A stretch of 56,233 bases of DNA. Origin: Hydrogenophaga sp. (GTDB lineage: Bacteria; Pseudomonadota; Gammaproteobacteria; Burkholderiales; Burkholderiaceae_C). Shown here piece after piece: positions 17,311 through 24,446 of the stretch. Under the pieces are notes generated by a model. That model was given only the letters and a program-made list of their open reading frames with translations. It was not told where the DNA came from and made no database searches. Each line of letters begins with the position of its first letter. The first letter of the stretch is position 1. The position numbers were made by a program, and so were the translations under genes. The stretch lies in the NCBI RefSeq assembly GCF_018780075.1, contig NZ_JADMKB010000059.1, positions 1-56,233 of the forward strand, read 5' to 3'.

Positions 17311-18771
17311 ATGTCAATTCCCACCCCCGTTGAAACGGCCCCCGCCACAGCGGCCACACCGTCTGCACCCGTCCTGAAAAGCGTGCTGTTCAGCCTGTCC
17401 TTGTCGATGCTGCTGTCGTCGCTGGGCACGAGCATCGCCAACGTCGCCCTGCCCACCCTGACGCAGGCGTTTTCCGCATCGTTCCAGGCGGTGCAGTGGG
17501 TGGTGCTGGCCTACCTGCTGACGATCACCGTGGCCATCGTGGCGGTGGGGCGCCTGGGTGACCTGGTGGGCCGGCGCCGGCTCATGCTGTGGGGCCTGGG
17601 GATGTTCACCCTGGCGTCGCTCGCGGGCGGCGCGTCCACGGCCCTGTGGCAGCTGATCGCCGCCCGGGTGGTTCAGGGCCTGGGTGCCGCCACCATGATG
17701 GCGCTGACCACGGCCCTGGTCAGCGAGCGGGTCCCCAGGCACCAGGCGGGCAGCGCCATGGGGCTGCTGGGCACCGTGTCGGCGGTGGGCACCGCGCTGG
17801 GCCCGACCCTGGGCGGCCTGTTGATCGGCGTCTGCGGCTGGAACGCGGTGTTCTGGATCAACGTGCCGCTCGGCCTGTGGGCGCTGGCGATGGCCCACCG
17901 CCACCTGCCGCCCGATCCGGCGCCCACCGCCGCGAAGCCGGTGCGCTTCGACCCCGTCGGCACGGTGCTGCTGGCGCTCAGCCTCGCGGCCTACTCGCTG
18001 GCCATGACGCTCGGGCGCGGTGCGTTCGGCCCCGCCAACGCGGTCCTGTTGCTGCTGGCCCTGCTCGGTCTGGGGGCCTTTGTCTTCGCCGAGACCAAGG
18101 TGGCAGCGCCCCTGGTGCGGCTGGCGACGTTTCGCCACCCGATGATGGCCACGGGCTTTGCCGCGAGCGCGCTGGTCACCACCGTGGTGATGGCCACCCT
18201 GGTGGTGGGGCCGTTTTACCTGCTGGGGGCGCTCCAGCTGGACGCGACGCGCATGGGGCTGGTGATGTCGGTCGGCCCTGCCGTGGCCGCCGTGTTCGGC
18301 GCGCCGGCCGGCCGCCTGGTGGACCGGGTGGGCTCGCACCCGGTGGGCGTGGCTGGGCTGGTCACCATGTTCCTGGGCGCCGCCACACTGCCGATCGCGG
18401 CCACCACCTGGGGGGCAGCCGGCTACGCGGGTGCGCTCGGCCTCATCACCGCGGGCTACGCCAGCTTCCAGGCGGCGAACAACACGGCGGTGATGGCCAG
18501 TGCCACGGCGGACCAGCGGGGCGTGGTGTCGGGCCTGCTCAACCTGTCGCGCAACCTCGGGCTGATCACCGGGGCATCGGCCATGGGGGCGGTGTTCAGC
18601 TGGGGTGCGTCAACGTCCCTGGTGGCCACGGCGAGCCCGGAGCAGCTGACGGGTGGCCTGCGCCTCACGTTTCTCGTGGCAGCGGTGTTGGTGGCCTTGG
18701 GCGGTGTGCTCACGTGGCTGGGCGCAGCCGCTGCGCGCGGGCTCCCACCGCAGGCGGAGGTCCGGGCTTGA
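17311..18771 (+). CDS. DHA2-type MFS drug efflux transporter
   Basis: 486 residues, about 14 membrane helices, of the EmrB/QacA group. Visible motifs: motif A GRLGDLVGRRRLML between helices 2 and 3, motif C-like GPTLGGLLIG in helix 5, and an NVPLGLWAL segment after helix 6. It would export hydrophobic compounds by proton antiport across the inner membrane. No membrane fusion or outer membrane partner lies next to it. The divergent LysR gene probably controls it. Confidence 0.9.
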   Translation: MSIPTPVETAPATAATPSAPVLKSVLFSLSLSMLLSSLGTSIANVALPTLTQAFSASFQAVQWVVLAYLLTITVAIVAVGRLGDLVGRRRLMLWGLGMFTLASLAGGASTALWQLIAARVVQGLGAATMMALTTALVSERVPRHQAGSAMGLLGTVSAVGTALGPTLGGLLIGVCGWNAVFWINVPLGLWALAMAHRHLPPDPAPTAAKPVRFDPVGTVLLALSLAAYSLAMTLGRGAFGPANAVLLLLALLGLGAFVFAETKVAAPLVRLATFRHPMMATGFAASALVTTVVMATLVVGPFYLLGALQLDATRMGLVMSVGPAVAAVFGAPAGRLVDRVGSHPVGVAGLVTMFLGAATLPIAATTWGAAGYAGALGLITAGYASFQAANNTAVMASATADQRGVVSGLLNLSRNLGLITGASAMGAVFSWGASTSLVATASPEQLTGGLRLTFLVAAVLVALGGVLTWLGAAAARGLPPQAEVRA

Positions 18772-18787
18772 ACCGCAGCGTGGGCGG

Positions 18788-19366
18788 CTACGAGACCGTC
18801 TGTGGCGGTGCAGCCTGATCCCCGCTGCCTGCGCCGTCCATGCGGCAAACGTAACGCACCTCCTGGAGCTGTCGACCACCCAGCTCAAACGACTGGGGCG
18901 GCCGCGCGGCCGCCACAAAGCCGGCCGCTCGGTAGAAGCGGATGGCGCGTTCGTTCTGAGGAAACACCCACAGGCAACATGTGGTGAAACCGCGATCACG
19001 CATCAGCTCGCGGGCCCGAAGCCAGAGTTGCCGGCCGGCGCCCGTGGACCAGCACGCTGGCGCCACGTACAGCGCCCAAACCTCCCCCTCCGACGGGGGA
19101 GCACCTTCGCCCCGGCTGGCGCCGAACGACAGCCAACCCACCACGGCGCCGTGGTGTTTTGCCACGAGCAACGCCGGCTCCCCCGCAGCGATGCACTGGC
19201 GCCACATGGCTTCGCGCGCGTCGACAGACAGCGACGCCAGGTACTCGGCGGAAAGGACCGACGCGTACGCGGCGCGCCAGGCGTTGACGTGGATGTCCGC
19301 GACGGCGCGCGCGTCCGCCGATTGAGCGTGGTCGATGTGCATGGACAGCTGTCGCTCAGGTTTCAT
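18788..19366 (-). CDS. GNAT-family N-acetyltransferase
   Basis: 192 residues with the GNAT core: a beta strand with LYVAPACWSTGAGRQLWLRARELM (the acetyl-CoA R/Q-x-x-G-x-G/A site reads STGAGR) and a C-terminal FYRAAGF motif. It would acetylate an unknown small molecule or protein in the cytoplasm. ATG at 19366 lies inside the 3' end of the upstream GNAT gene (11-base overlap), suggesting translational coupling; ATG at 19342 is an alternative. It is convergent with the MFS gene, 16 bases apart. Confidence 0.85.
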   Translation of the reverse strand: MKPERQLSMHIDHAQSADARAVADIHVNAWRAAYASVLSAEYLASLSVDAREAMWRQCIAAGEPALLVAKHHGAVVGWLSFGASRGEGAPPSEGEVWALYVAPACWSTGAGRQLWLRARELMRDRGFTTCCLWVFPQNERAIRFYRAAGFVAAARPPQSFELGGRQLQEVRYVCRMDGAGSGDQAAPPQTVS

Positions 19367-19787
19367 TGATATACCCCCGGGCTTGGGCCGCCGCCTGATC
19401 TTCAAAGATCGCCATGGCGGTGCTCATGCGCTTGAACCCCAGCTTTTTGTAGAACGGTTCTTTGCCGGGCACCGAATAAAGAATGATTTTTTTGTGGCCG
19501 CTGGACAGCGCCACCAGTTGGGCAACGATCTGCTGTCCAAGGCCCAGACCTTGATGGCTGGGAAGCAGCGCGACGTCGCAGATGTAGGAGCAATCAACCC
19601 CGTCAGCCAGCGCCCGCCCCACGCCCACCAGCTTCTTGCCCTCGTAGACGAAGCACTTGAACATGCTGTTGGTGAACGCGGTCTTCAACCCGGTCGGATT
19701 TTTGTTTCCGAGCGGCGCAGCGGCATACAGAGCGGAGAGTTCATCCCAGTCGAGACCGTCGATGGAATGGGACCAAATGAGCGACAC
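19356..19787 (-). CDS. GNAT-family N-acetyltransferase
   Basis: 143 residues. Short GNAT domain with the acetyl-CoA site in LPSHQGLGLGQQIVAQLVAL (Q-G-L-G-L-G) and FYKKLGFKRM at the end. GTG at 19787 is chosen because GGAG lies six bases upstream and the protein then begins at the first strand; the open frame extends to an ATG at 19865, which would add 26 unlikely residues. It overlaps the next GNAT gene by 11 bases. The substrate is unknown. It has a more AT-rich 3' part (LSSGHKKIILYS) than its neighbours. Confidence 0.8.
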   Translation of the reverse strand: MSLIWSHSIDGLDWDELSALYAAAPLGNKNPTGLKTAFTNSMFKCFVYEGKKLVGVGRALADGVDCSYICDVALLPSHQGLGLGQQIVAQLVALSSGHKKIILYSVPGKEPFYKKLGFKRMSTAMAIFEDQAAAQARGYINET

Positions 19788-19909
19788 GTTGAGCTCCTGT
19801 GACGTGGTGGATTCAAGGCTGACATGCAGCCTGCGGGGATCGTAGCCCAGGCCTTGCAGGACCATGAATCATGGGCTTGGCAGGAGCGCCCAAAACACCG
19901 CCACGAGTC

Positions 19910-20848
19910 TCATGGGCGCTGATCGCCCGCCGCCTCATCCGGCGCCACCCCCAACACCTCAAACGCCGCCCTCAGCCGCAGCTCGTACTTGCGCTTGAAC
20001 TCGGCCACCTCGGCCGGCGTCCAGCGCTCGAAGCCGGCGCCCTGGTTCATGCCGGTGCGGCCTTGTTTCACGAGATCGGTCACGCAGGCGGGCGGTGTGC
20101 TGATGTTGGAGAGGCTGGGGTACACCGCCGCGCCAGACACCACGTGCGTGTCCCAGCCCGACATTTCTTTCTGCGCCATGGGGCCGATGGCGGCGTAGCG
20201 GAAACCGAAGCCGAAGCGCACCGCGTCGTCGATGGCCTGCGGGGTGACGATGCCCTGGTCCACCAGCGAGAGCGCTTCGCGCATGAGCGCGTGTTGCAGG
20301 CGGCTGATGAGCAGGCCGGGAATGTATTTTTTGATCAGCGTGGTCTTCTTGCCGGTGGCTTCGATCAGGCGGCACACGGCTTCGGCCAGCGGCAGGCGGG
20401 TGTGCGCGCCGAGCGCCACCTCGACCATGGGCACGATGTGCGCGGGCATGGAGTAGTGCACATTGAGCATGCGATCGGTGGTCTGCAGACCAGCGGCGAT
20501 CTGATCGATGCCATAGCCCGAACTGTTGGTGCCGATGGGGATGTGCGCAGGCACGCGGTGGTCGAGCTCGGCGAACAGCGCCTGTTTGGCGGCGAGCTGT
20601 TCGGGGATGGTTTCGATGACGAGGGTGACGCCGTCCCATTGGTTCCATTCACTCACCGACGCGGCGGTGAGCTGGCCGGGCGCTTTGGCCGATGGCAGCG
20701 TGGCGGCGAGCGCGCGCATGGCGGGCAGGCGGGCCTCGACGGCGGGCAACTGGCGGCCGAGCACCACCACGTCGTGCCCCGCCGCGATGAAGATGGCGGC
20801 GATGCCGACGCCCATGTGGCCCGAGCCGATGACGACGATGTTTTCCAT
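19910..20848 (-). CDS. 3-hydroxyacyl-CoA dehydrogenase-like NAD-binding protein
   Basis: 312 residues. An N-terminal Rossmann domain (IVVIGSGHMGVGIAAIFIAAGHDV) binds NAD, and the helical C-terminal domain (KYIPGLLISRLQHALMREALSLV) is the 3HCDH fold. The family oxidises 3-hydroxyacyl-CoA or related hydroxy acids such as L-gulonate or carnitine. Length fits the short stand-alone form. ATG at 20848 is directly before the Rossmann strand. It lies 23 bases downstream of the kinase/phosphatase gene on the same strand and might be co-transcribed with it, although the functional link is unclear. Confidence 0.87.
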   Translation of the reverse strand: MENIVVIGSGHMGVGIAAIFIAAGHDVVVLGRQLPAVEARLPAMRALAATLPSAKAPGQLTAASVSEWNQWDGVTLVIETIPEQLAAKQALFAELDHRVPAHIPIGTNSSGYGIDQIAAGLQTTDRMLNVHYSMPAHIVPMVEVALGAHTRLPLAEAVCRLIEATGKKTTLIKKYIPGLLISRLQHALMREALSLVDQGIVTPQAIDDAVRFGFGFRYAAIGPMAQKEMSGWDTHVVSGAAVYPSLSNISTPPACVTDLVKQGRTGMNQGAGFERWTPAEVAEFKRKYELRLRAAFEVLGVAPDEAAGDQRP

Positions 20849-20871
20849 GGAGGTGCTCCGAACGAGGCGCG

Positions 20872-22623
20872 TTATTTGGGCAGAAACAGCAGCCAGTAGA
20901 CCAGCAACAGGTTGAACAGCACGCTGAAGCCCAGCAGCAGCTTCCACAGCATCGTGGGGTCGCGGTGCAGCAGCGCCGAGGCGGGCGGCACGGTGAGCGG
21001 GCGCGAGGCACCGCGCTCCAGCGCGAGCAGGAACTCCTCGGCGGTTTCGAAGCGCTGGGCCTTGTCGCGCGCCACGGCCTTCTGCAGCACGTGGTCGAGC
21101 CAGATCGGCACCTCGGGGTTGTGGCGGCTGGGGGCGGTGGGGTCGCGGTAGTAGCGGCCGAGCTGGTAGGGCAGCACCTCGCCGTAGGGGAGCTTGCCGG
21201 TGAGCAGCTGGTAGAGCGTGACGCCGAGCGCGAAGAGGTCGCTCTGGGCGTCGGGCAGCTCGGGCTCGCCTTCGGTGGCGCCGCCGCTGGCCTTGCTGTG
21301 GTGGCCCCATTGCTCGGGGTTGACGAAGCTGGGCGTGCCGGCGTGCAGGCGGCGCATGCTGTGTGGTTCGCGCCCGCTCAGGGCCACGCCGAGGTCGAGC
21401 ACGCGCAGCACGCCGTCGTCGCCCTGGTGCAGGTTGGCGGGCTTGATGTCGCGGTGGATCACGCCCTGGCGGTGCAGCAGGCCGAGCACGCGCAGGGTCT
21501 GCATGGCGGCGCTCACGGCCTGCACCGGCCCGAGCTTGTGCTGCTGATCGAGCAGCTGCTGCAGCGTTTCGCCGCTGTGCCAGTCGTACAGCACATAAAA
21601 CGCGGTGCGCGGCTGGCGGTTGGGCAGGTGGTCGTGCACGGCGACCAGGTGGCCGGCCGCCCGCGACGACATCATGCGTTTGGCGAGCCAGGCCTCGTGC
21701 GCGAGCATGGCGCGTTCGTCCTGGTCGTGGGCGCGCGCGGGGTGCAGGGTCTTCAGGGCGTAGAGGACCTGGCTCCTGGGGTCGCGCACCTGGTAGAGCA
21801 GGTTGATGCCGTTGTCGGCCACGGTGGCGGTGACGGTGAGGCCGTCGATGCCCTCGCCCACCTTGAGCCGGGGCGGTATGGGCAGGCTCTGCGCGGCGCG
21901 GCTGGCGTCCTGCAGGTTGGGGTCGAGCAGGCCCTGCACGCGCACGACCATGGCGGTGACGTTGTCGTCGCTGCCGGCGGCCAGCGCCTCGGCCACCAGG
22001 CGCTCGGCGGCGGCCTGGGCATCGGCCTGGGCCGCGCACTCGGCGAGCTGGCGTTCGCGCAGCTTGCCGTGCACGCCGTCGGTGAGCATGACGAAGGTGT
22101 CACCCACCTGCAGGTCGCCCTGCAGGTAGTCCACCACGAGGTGGTCTTCCAGCCCCACGGCACGCAGCAGCTGGTGGTGCATGTCGGGGTGGTGGACGAC
22201 GTGGTCGTGTGTGAGCAGCACCGTCTGGCCCTCGCGCAGCAGATAACAGCGCGAGTCGCCCACATGGGCCACGGTGTACGACTGGCCGCGCAGCACCAGC
22301 GCGGTGAGCGTGGTCAGGCCCATGGCGGGCTGGCGGCGGCGGTTGGTGCCGGCGAGCCAGGTGTTCTGCGCACCAATGATGCGATCGAGCGCGACCGTGG
22401 TGTCCCAGGTTTCGGGCGTGTCGTGGTAGCTGCGCACCAGACTGGTGACCGTTGTCTGCGCCGCCTCGCCGCCCATGCCGCCGGTGCTCACGCCGTCGGC
22501 GATGGCCACGATGGAGCCCATGTCCTCCTGCCCCTCTGGCGGCAGCATGGCGGCACAGAAGTCCTCGTTGGGTTCTTTGCGGCCGGTCTGGCAGACAAAG
22601 CCGATGTCAAGTTGAAAAGCCAT
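20872..22623 (-). CDS. Fused PP2C phosphatase / Ser-Thr kinase, membrane-anchored
   Basis: 583 residues in three parts. Residues 1-230 are a PP2C phosphatase (metal Asp43 in IADGVSTGGMGG, VGDSR, Asp182 in LTDGV, DDN at 219-221). Residues about 265-535 are a protein kinase with Lys291 (ALKTL), HRDIKPAN at 390-397 and Asp410 in a DLG variant of DFG; the glycine loop is degenerate. A single C-terminal membrane helix (about 558-582, LLLGFSVLFNLLLVYWLLF) anchors it with both enzymes in the cytoplasm. The same fusion accompanies the assimilatory nitrate and nitrite reductase genes of Pseudomonas, so a role in nitrate assimilation is likely but its target is unknown. A sigma54-like element lies so close that the mRNA may be leaderless. 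No ribosome site is visible. Confidence 0.9.
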   Translation of the reverse strand: MAFQLDIGFVCQTGRKEPNEDFCAAMLPPEGQEDMGSIVAIADGVSTGGMGGEAAQTTVTSLVRSYHDTPETWDTTVALDRIIGAQNTWLAGTNRRRQPAMGLTTLTALVLRGQSYTVAHVGDSRCYLLREGQTVLLTHDHVVHHPDMHHQLLRAVGLEDHLVVDYLQGDLQVGDTFVMLTDGVHGKLRERQLAECAAQADAQAAAERLVAEALAAGSDDNVTAMVVRVQGLLDPNLQDASRAAQSLPIPPRLKVGEGIDGLTVTATVADNGINLLYQVRDPRSQVLYALKTLHPARAHDQDERAMLAHEAWLAKRMMSSRAAGHLVAVHDHLPNRQPRTAFYVLYDWHSGETLQQLLDQQHKLGPVQAVSAAMQTLRVLGLLHRQGVIHRDIKPANLHQGDDGVLRVLDLGVALSGREPHSMRRLHAGTPSFVNPEQWGHHSKASGGATEGEPELPDAQSDLFALGVTLYQLLTGKLPYGEVLPYQLGRYYRDPTAPSRHNPEVPIWLDHVLQKAVARDKAQRFETAEEFLLALERGASRPLTVPPASALLHRDPTMLWKLLLGFSVLFNLLLVYWLLFLPK

Positions 22624-22661
22624 GCACCAAGACTAGCAAGATAAGTGCCCAAACTTGGTGC
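22624..22661 (-). promoter_or_regulatory. Sigma54-like element flanked by inverted GCACCAAG repeats
   Basis: On the minus strand the -24/-12 element is GGGCAC-TTATC-TTGCT (22635-22650), keeping GG, GC and the five-base spacing. It is enclosed by a perfect inverted repeat, GCACCAAG (22624-22631) and CTTGGTGC (22654-22661), whose GCACCA/TGGTGC cores resemble NtrC half-sites although the gap is far wider than in a standard site. The predicted start is base 22624, one base before the ATG. Confidence 0.5.
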
Positions 22662-22723
22662 GATCTTTTCATGCAGTCGGTGCGCGAGGCCCTGTGCGCG
22701 AAGCTGTGCCAACCCAGAGGCAC

Positions 22724-22802
22724 CGCCGGGCCGGCTTTGCCGGACGGCTGGTGTCGCCCCCCAGTGGGGGTGACGCGCTGCAAGCGCGGCGCAGGGGGCG
22801 TC
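22724..22802 (+). repeat. GC-rich intergenic repeat, family B
   Basis: Contains GGGCCGGCTTTGCCGG, a CCCCCC-AGT-GGGGG hairpin core, GCGCTGCAAGCGCGGC and a final GGGGGCG. Similar blocks are at 44697, 46022, 50018 and 51211. It separates the ANTAR and kinase genes. Confidence 0.55.
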
Positions 22803-22806
22803 CTGT

Positions 22807-24099
22807 CTACCCCATCAGCATCTGCATGCTGCGTTCGTATTGGGCCGAGAGTTGCTCAAAGTCGTCCAGCAGGCTCTCGCTGGCCGTGGCCAGGCCTTCC
22901 AGGCGCAGCAGGCGGTCGCGCCCGGCGGGGCGGCGCACGTGGTCGGCACCGGCCACCACCTGCTGCCAGCCTTGCGCCGCGGACTCCAGCGTGCGGCGGA
23001 TCTCGGGCGTGGAGAGCGGCAGGCCATTCAGGTAGGCCAGGCCCTGCTCGAAGGCCTGGCGTGCGGCTTCGCCATCGGCCTGGTGCTGCGCTTGTTCGGC
23101 CGTTTCCAGCACGCCGAGCAGCGCCGCCTTGGCGAAGCGCTGCGAGAGCATGCGCTGGCGCCCCGCCATGTTGAGCATGCGCAGCGGCGCCACGCTGCCC
23201 GCGCTCTCCAGGCTGGCGGTGAGGCGCTCGGCGTCCTGCAGCAGGCGCTCGGCCAGCGCGTTGATGGGGGCGAGCTGATCGGGCGCCGGCTCGGCCTTGA
23301 GCGCTTTCTTCAACGCCTTCCAGGTGCCCACCACCTGGGCCAGCAGGTCGCCGAAGGTGGGTGGCGAGAGGTTCTTGCCGAGCAGGGCGAGGTTGGCGTC
23401 GATGCGCCCGGCCGAGTCGGCCTGCAGCGCCAGGTGGTGCGCGGCCTGCACGCCGGCGAGTCGCAGCAGCCAGTGTTTGACGAGGCGCTGCGACAGCATG
23501 CGCAGCTGCCCGGCCCTGTTCACGCCCTCGGCGAAGTGGGCCGACTGGATGATGTGTTGCGCCACCTGGCCCAGGCGCTGGTTGCTGTGCATGGAGGCGG
23601 TGCGCAGGATCTCGAAGGCAGCGTCGTCCGACACCTGGCGCGCGCTCATGAGGATGCCCTTGGCGCGCTCCACGGCCTTGCGCTCTTCAAAGCGGGTGGA
23701 CACGTCGCGCAGTTCTTCGAGCAGGGCCTGCTCGCGCTGGAAGCGGGCCTGGGCCAGCTGCATGAGCGGGCGCAGGCGCTGGGCGCCGTAGCCGTTGACC
23801 ACCCAGGCGTGCACGCCCGAGGCCACCGCGCGCTCGATGTGGGCGGCGTCGCCGTCGGCGGTGAACACGAGCACCGGGCACGGCGCCACCGAAGCCAGGG
23901 CCTTGCAGGCCTCGAACCACGCCTCATCGGGCAGGGGCAGGTCGGCCACCACCATGTCTGGTGCATGGCGCACCACCTCCCGCACCAAATTGCTGCCGGC
24001 GCCCTGCACCGCCACCACCTCGGCGCCCACGGACGCGAGGTCGTTCACCAACGGGGTCGAGCCCTGGGGGCCCGCCAGAAAAACCAGCACAGATGTCAT
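22807..24099 (-). CDS. ANTAR antiterminator with pseudo-receiver and two PilJ/NarX-like domains
   Basis: 430 residues in four parts. Residues 1-125 look like a response-regulator receiver with Asp53 and Thr80, but lack the N-terminal acidic pair and the late lysine, so probably not phosphorylated normally. Residues about 128-185 are an ANTAR RNA-binding domain (AVERAKGILMSARQVSDDAAF). Two PilJ-type helical domains follow, each with a P-box-like motif: VNRAGQLRMLSQR (193-205) and LNMAGRQRMLSQR (309-321). In NarX and NarQ the P-box binds nitrate or nitrite. The protein thus resembles Klebsiella NasR in logic (nitrate sensor plus ANTAR) with a different domain order and sensor. Divergent from nirB, whose leader carries hairpins of the ANTAR-target type. 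Soluble, cytoplasmic. ATG at 24099 starts the receiver strand. Confidence 0.87.
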   Translation of the reverse strand: MTSVLVFLAGPQGSTPLVNDLASVGAEVVAVQGAGSNLVREVVRHAPDMVVADLPLPDEAWFEACKALASVAPCPVLVFTADGDAAHIERAVASGVHAWVVNGYGAQRLRPLMQLAQARFQREQALLEELRDVSTRFEERKAVERAKGILMSARQVSDDAAFEILRTASMHSNQRLGQVAQHIIQSAHFAEGVNRAGQLRMLSQRLVKHWLLRLAGVQAAHHLALQADSAGRIDANLALLGKNLSPPTFGDLLAQVVGTWKALKKALKAEPAPDQLAPINALAERLLQDAERLTASLESAGSVAPLRMLNMAGRQRMLSQRFAKAALLGVLETAEQAQHQADGEAARQAFEQGLAYLNGLPLSTPEIRRTLESAAQGWQQVVAGADHVRRPAGRDRLLRLEGLATASESLLDDFEQLSAQYERSMQMLMG

Positions 24100-24159
24100 A
24101 TGAATCAAGGACTTGAAGCAGCCATACCGGGTTCCATGCAAGGCCCGCGCCCGCTGCAC

Positions 24160-24179
24160 ACGGCACCCCGCGGTGCCGT
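24160..24179. promoter_or_regulatory. 20-bp inverted repeat upstream of nirB
   Basis: Perfect 8-bp arms ACGGCACC and GGTGCCGT with four bases between, centred 57 bases upstream of the predicted nirB start. The GCACC/GGTGC cores match NtrC half-sites, but the gap is one base shorter than the consensus. It also lies between the ANTAR gene and nirB, so it could act on either. Confidence 0.45.
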
Positions 24180-24200
24180 CCCGGCCAGCGCCGGATCATA

Positions 24201-24216
24201 TGGCACAGCTTTTGCA
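24201..24216 (+). promoter_or_regulatory. Sigma54 -24/-12 promoter for the nirB operon
   Basis: TGGCAC-AGCTT-TTGCA, an exact match to the RpoN consensus TGGCAC-N5-TTGCW. The predicted start is base 24227, giving a 220-nt leader. It puts the operon under nitrogen-limitation control, presumably by NtrC. Confidence 0.85.
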
Positions 24217-24227
24217 TTGATCGTGGT

Positions 24228-24245
24228 GAGCGTGACGAAGCGCTC
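24228..24245 (+). promoter_or_regulatory. First ANTAR-type hairpin of nirB leader
   Basis: Stem GAGCGT with GCGCTC (closing U-G wobble) and hexaloop GACGAA. Loop position 4 is G, but position 1 is G instead of the usual A. It starts at base +2, as in the narK leader, and differs from that copy by two compensatory base-pair swaps. Confidence 0.65.
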
Positions 24246-24270
24246 GACCCCGACCGCAGCGTCGTGGGCT

Positions 24271-24292
24271 CTGCATACAACGACGTGTGCAG
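24271..24292 (+). promoter_or_regulatory. Second ANTAR-type hairpin of nirB leader
   Basis: Eight-pair stem CTGCATAC with GTGTGCAG (one U-G pair) closing hexaloop AACGAC (24279-24284), with A at position 1 and G at 4, as ANTAR targets require. It lies 25 bases after the first hairpin and ten before the terminator. Confidence 0.75.
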
Positions 24293-24301
24293 CGTGATAC
24301 C

Positions 24302-24355
24302 GGTCTTGCAACTTGGCAAGCCCGGCTTTGGCCAACGGCCATTGAGACCCTTTTT
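24302..24355 (+). terminator. Leader terminator before nirB
   Basis: GGTCT (24302-24306) pairs with AGACC (24345-24349); CAA with TTG and TTGGC with GCCAA extend the stem, followed by a run of five T. A competing hairpin TGGCC-AAC-GGCCA (24329-24341) lies inside. This is the expected attenuator that ANTAR binding would overcome. Confidence 0.6.
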
Positions 24356-24446
24356 CCCCAGAACGTTCCTGGTGCCCCGGCGCCTGCGCGGAACCGCGCA
24401 CGCCACAGGCACCCAACCCAAGTGATCTGCAACAGGAGTAGCCGCA

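Larger units (their letters stand above)
24100..24446 (+). other. 347-bp regulatory region and leader of nirB
   Basis: No gene seen. From left to right it holds a 20-bp inverted repeat, a sigma54 promoter, two hexaloop hairpins, a terminator-like hairpin with U-run and a ribosome site. The region also carries the promoter of the divergent ANTAR gene, for which I see no clear -35/-10. Confidence 0.75.

Noticed and set aside
19788..19865. ATG at 19865 as the start of the first GNAT gene
   Set aside because: The added 26 residues do not fit the family, and the GTG at 19787 has a ribosome site.
24251..24266. CGAC/GTCG hairpin with loop CGCAGC between the two nirB hairpins
   Set aside because: Its hexaloop has C at position 1 and A at position 4, so it does not match the ANTAR rule; the stem is only four pairs.
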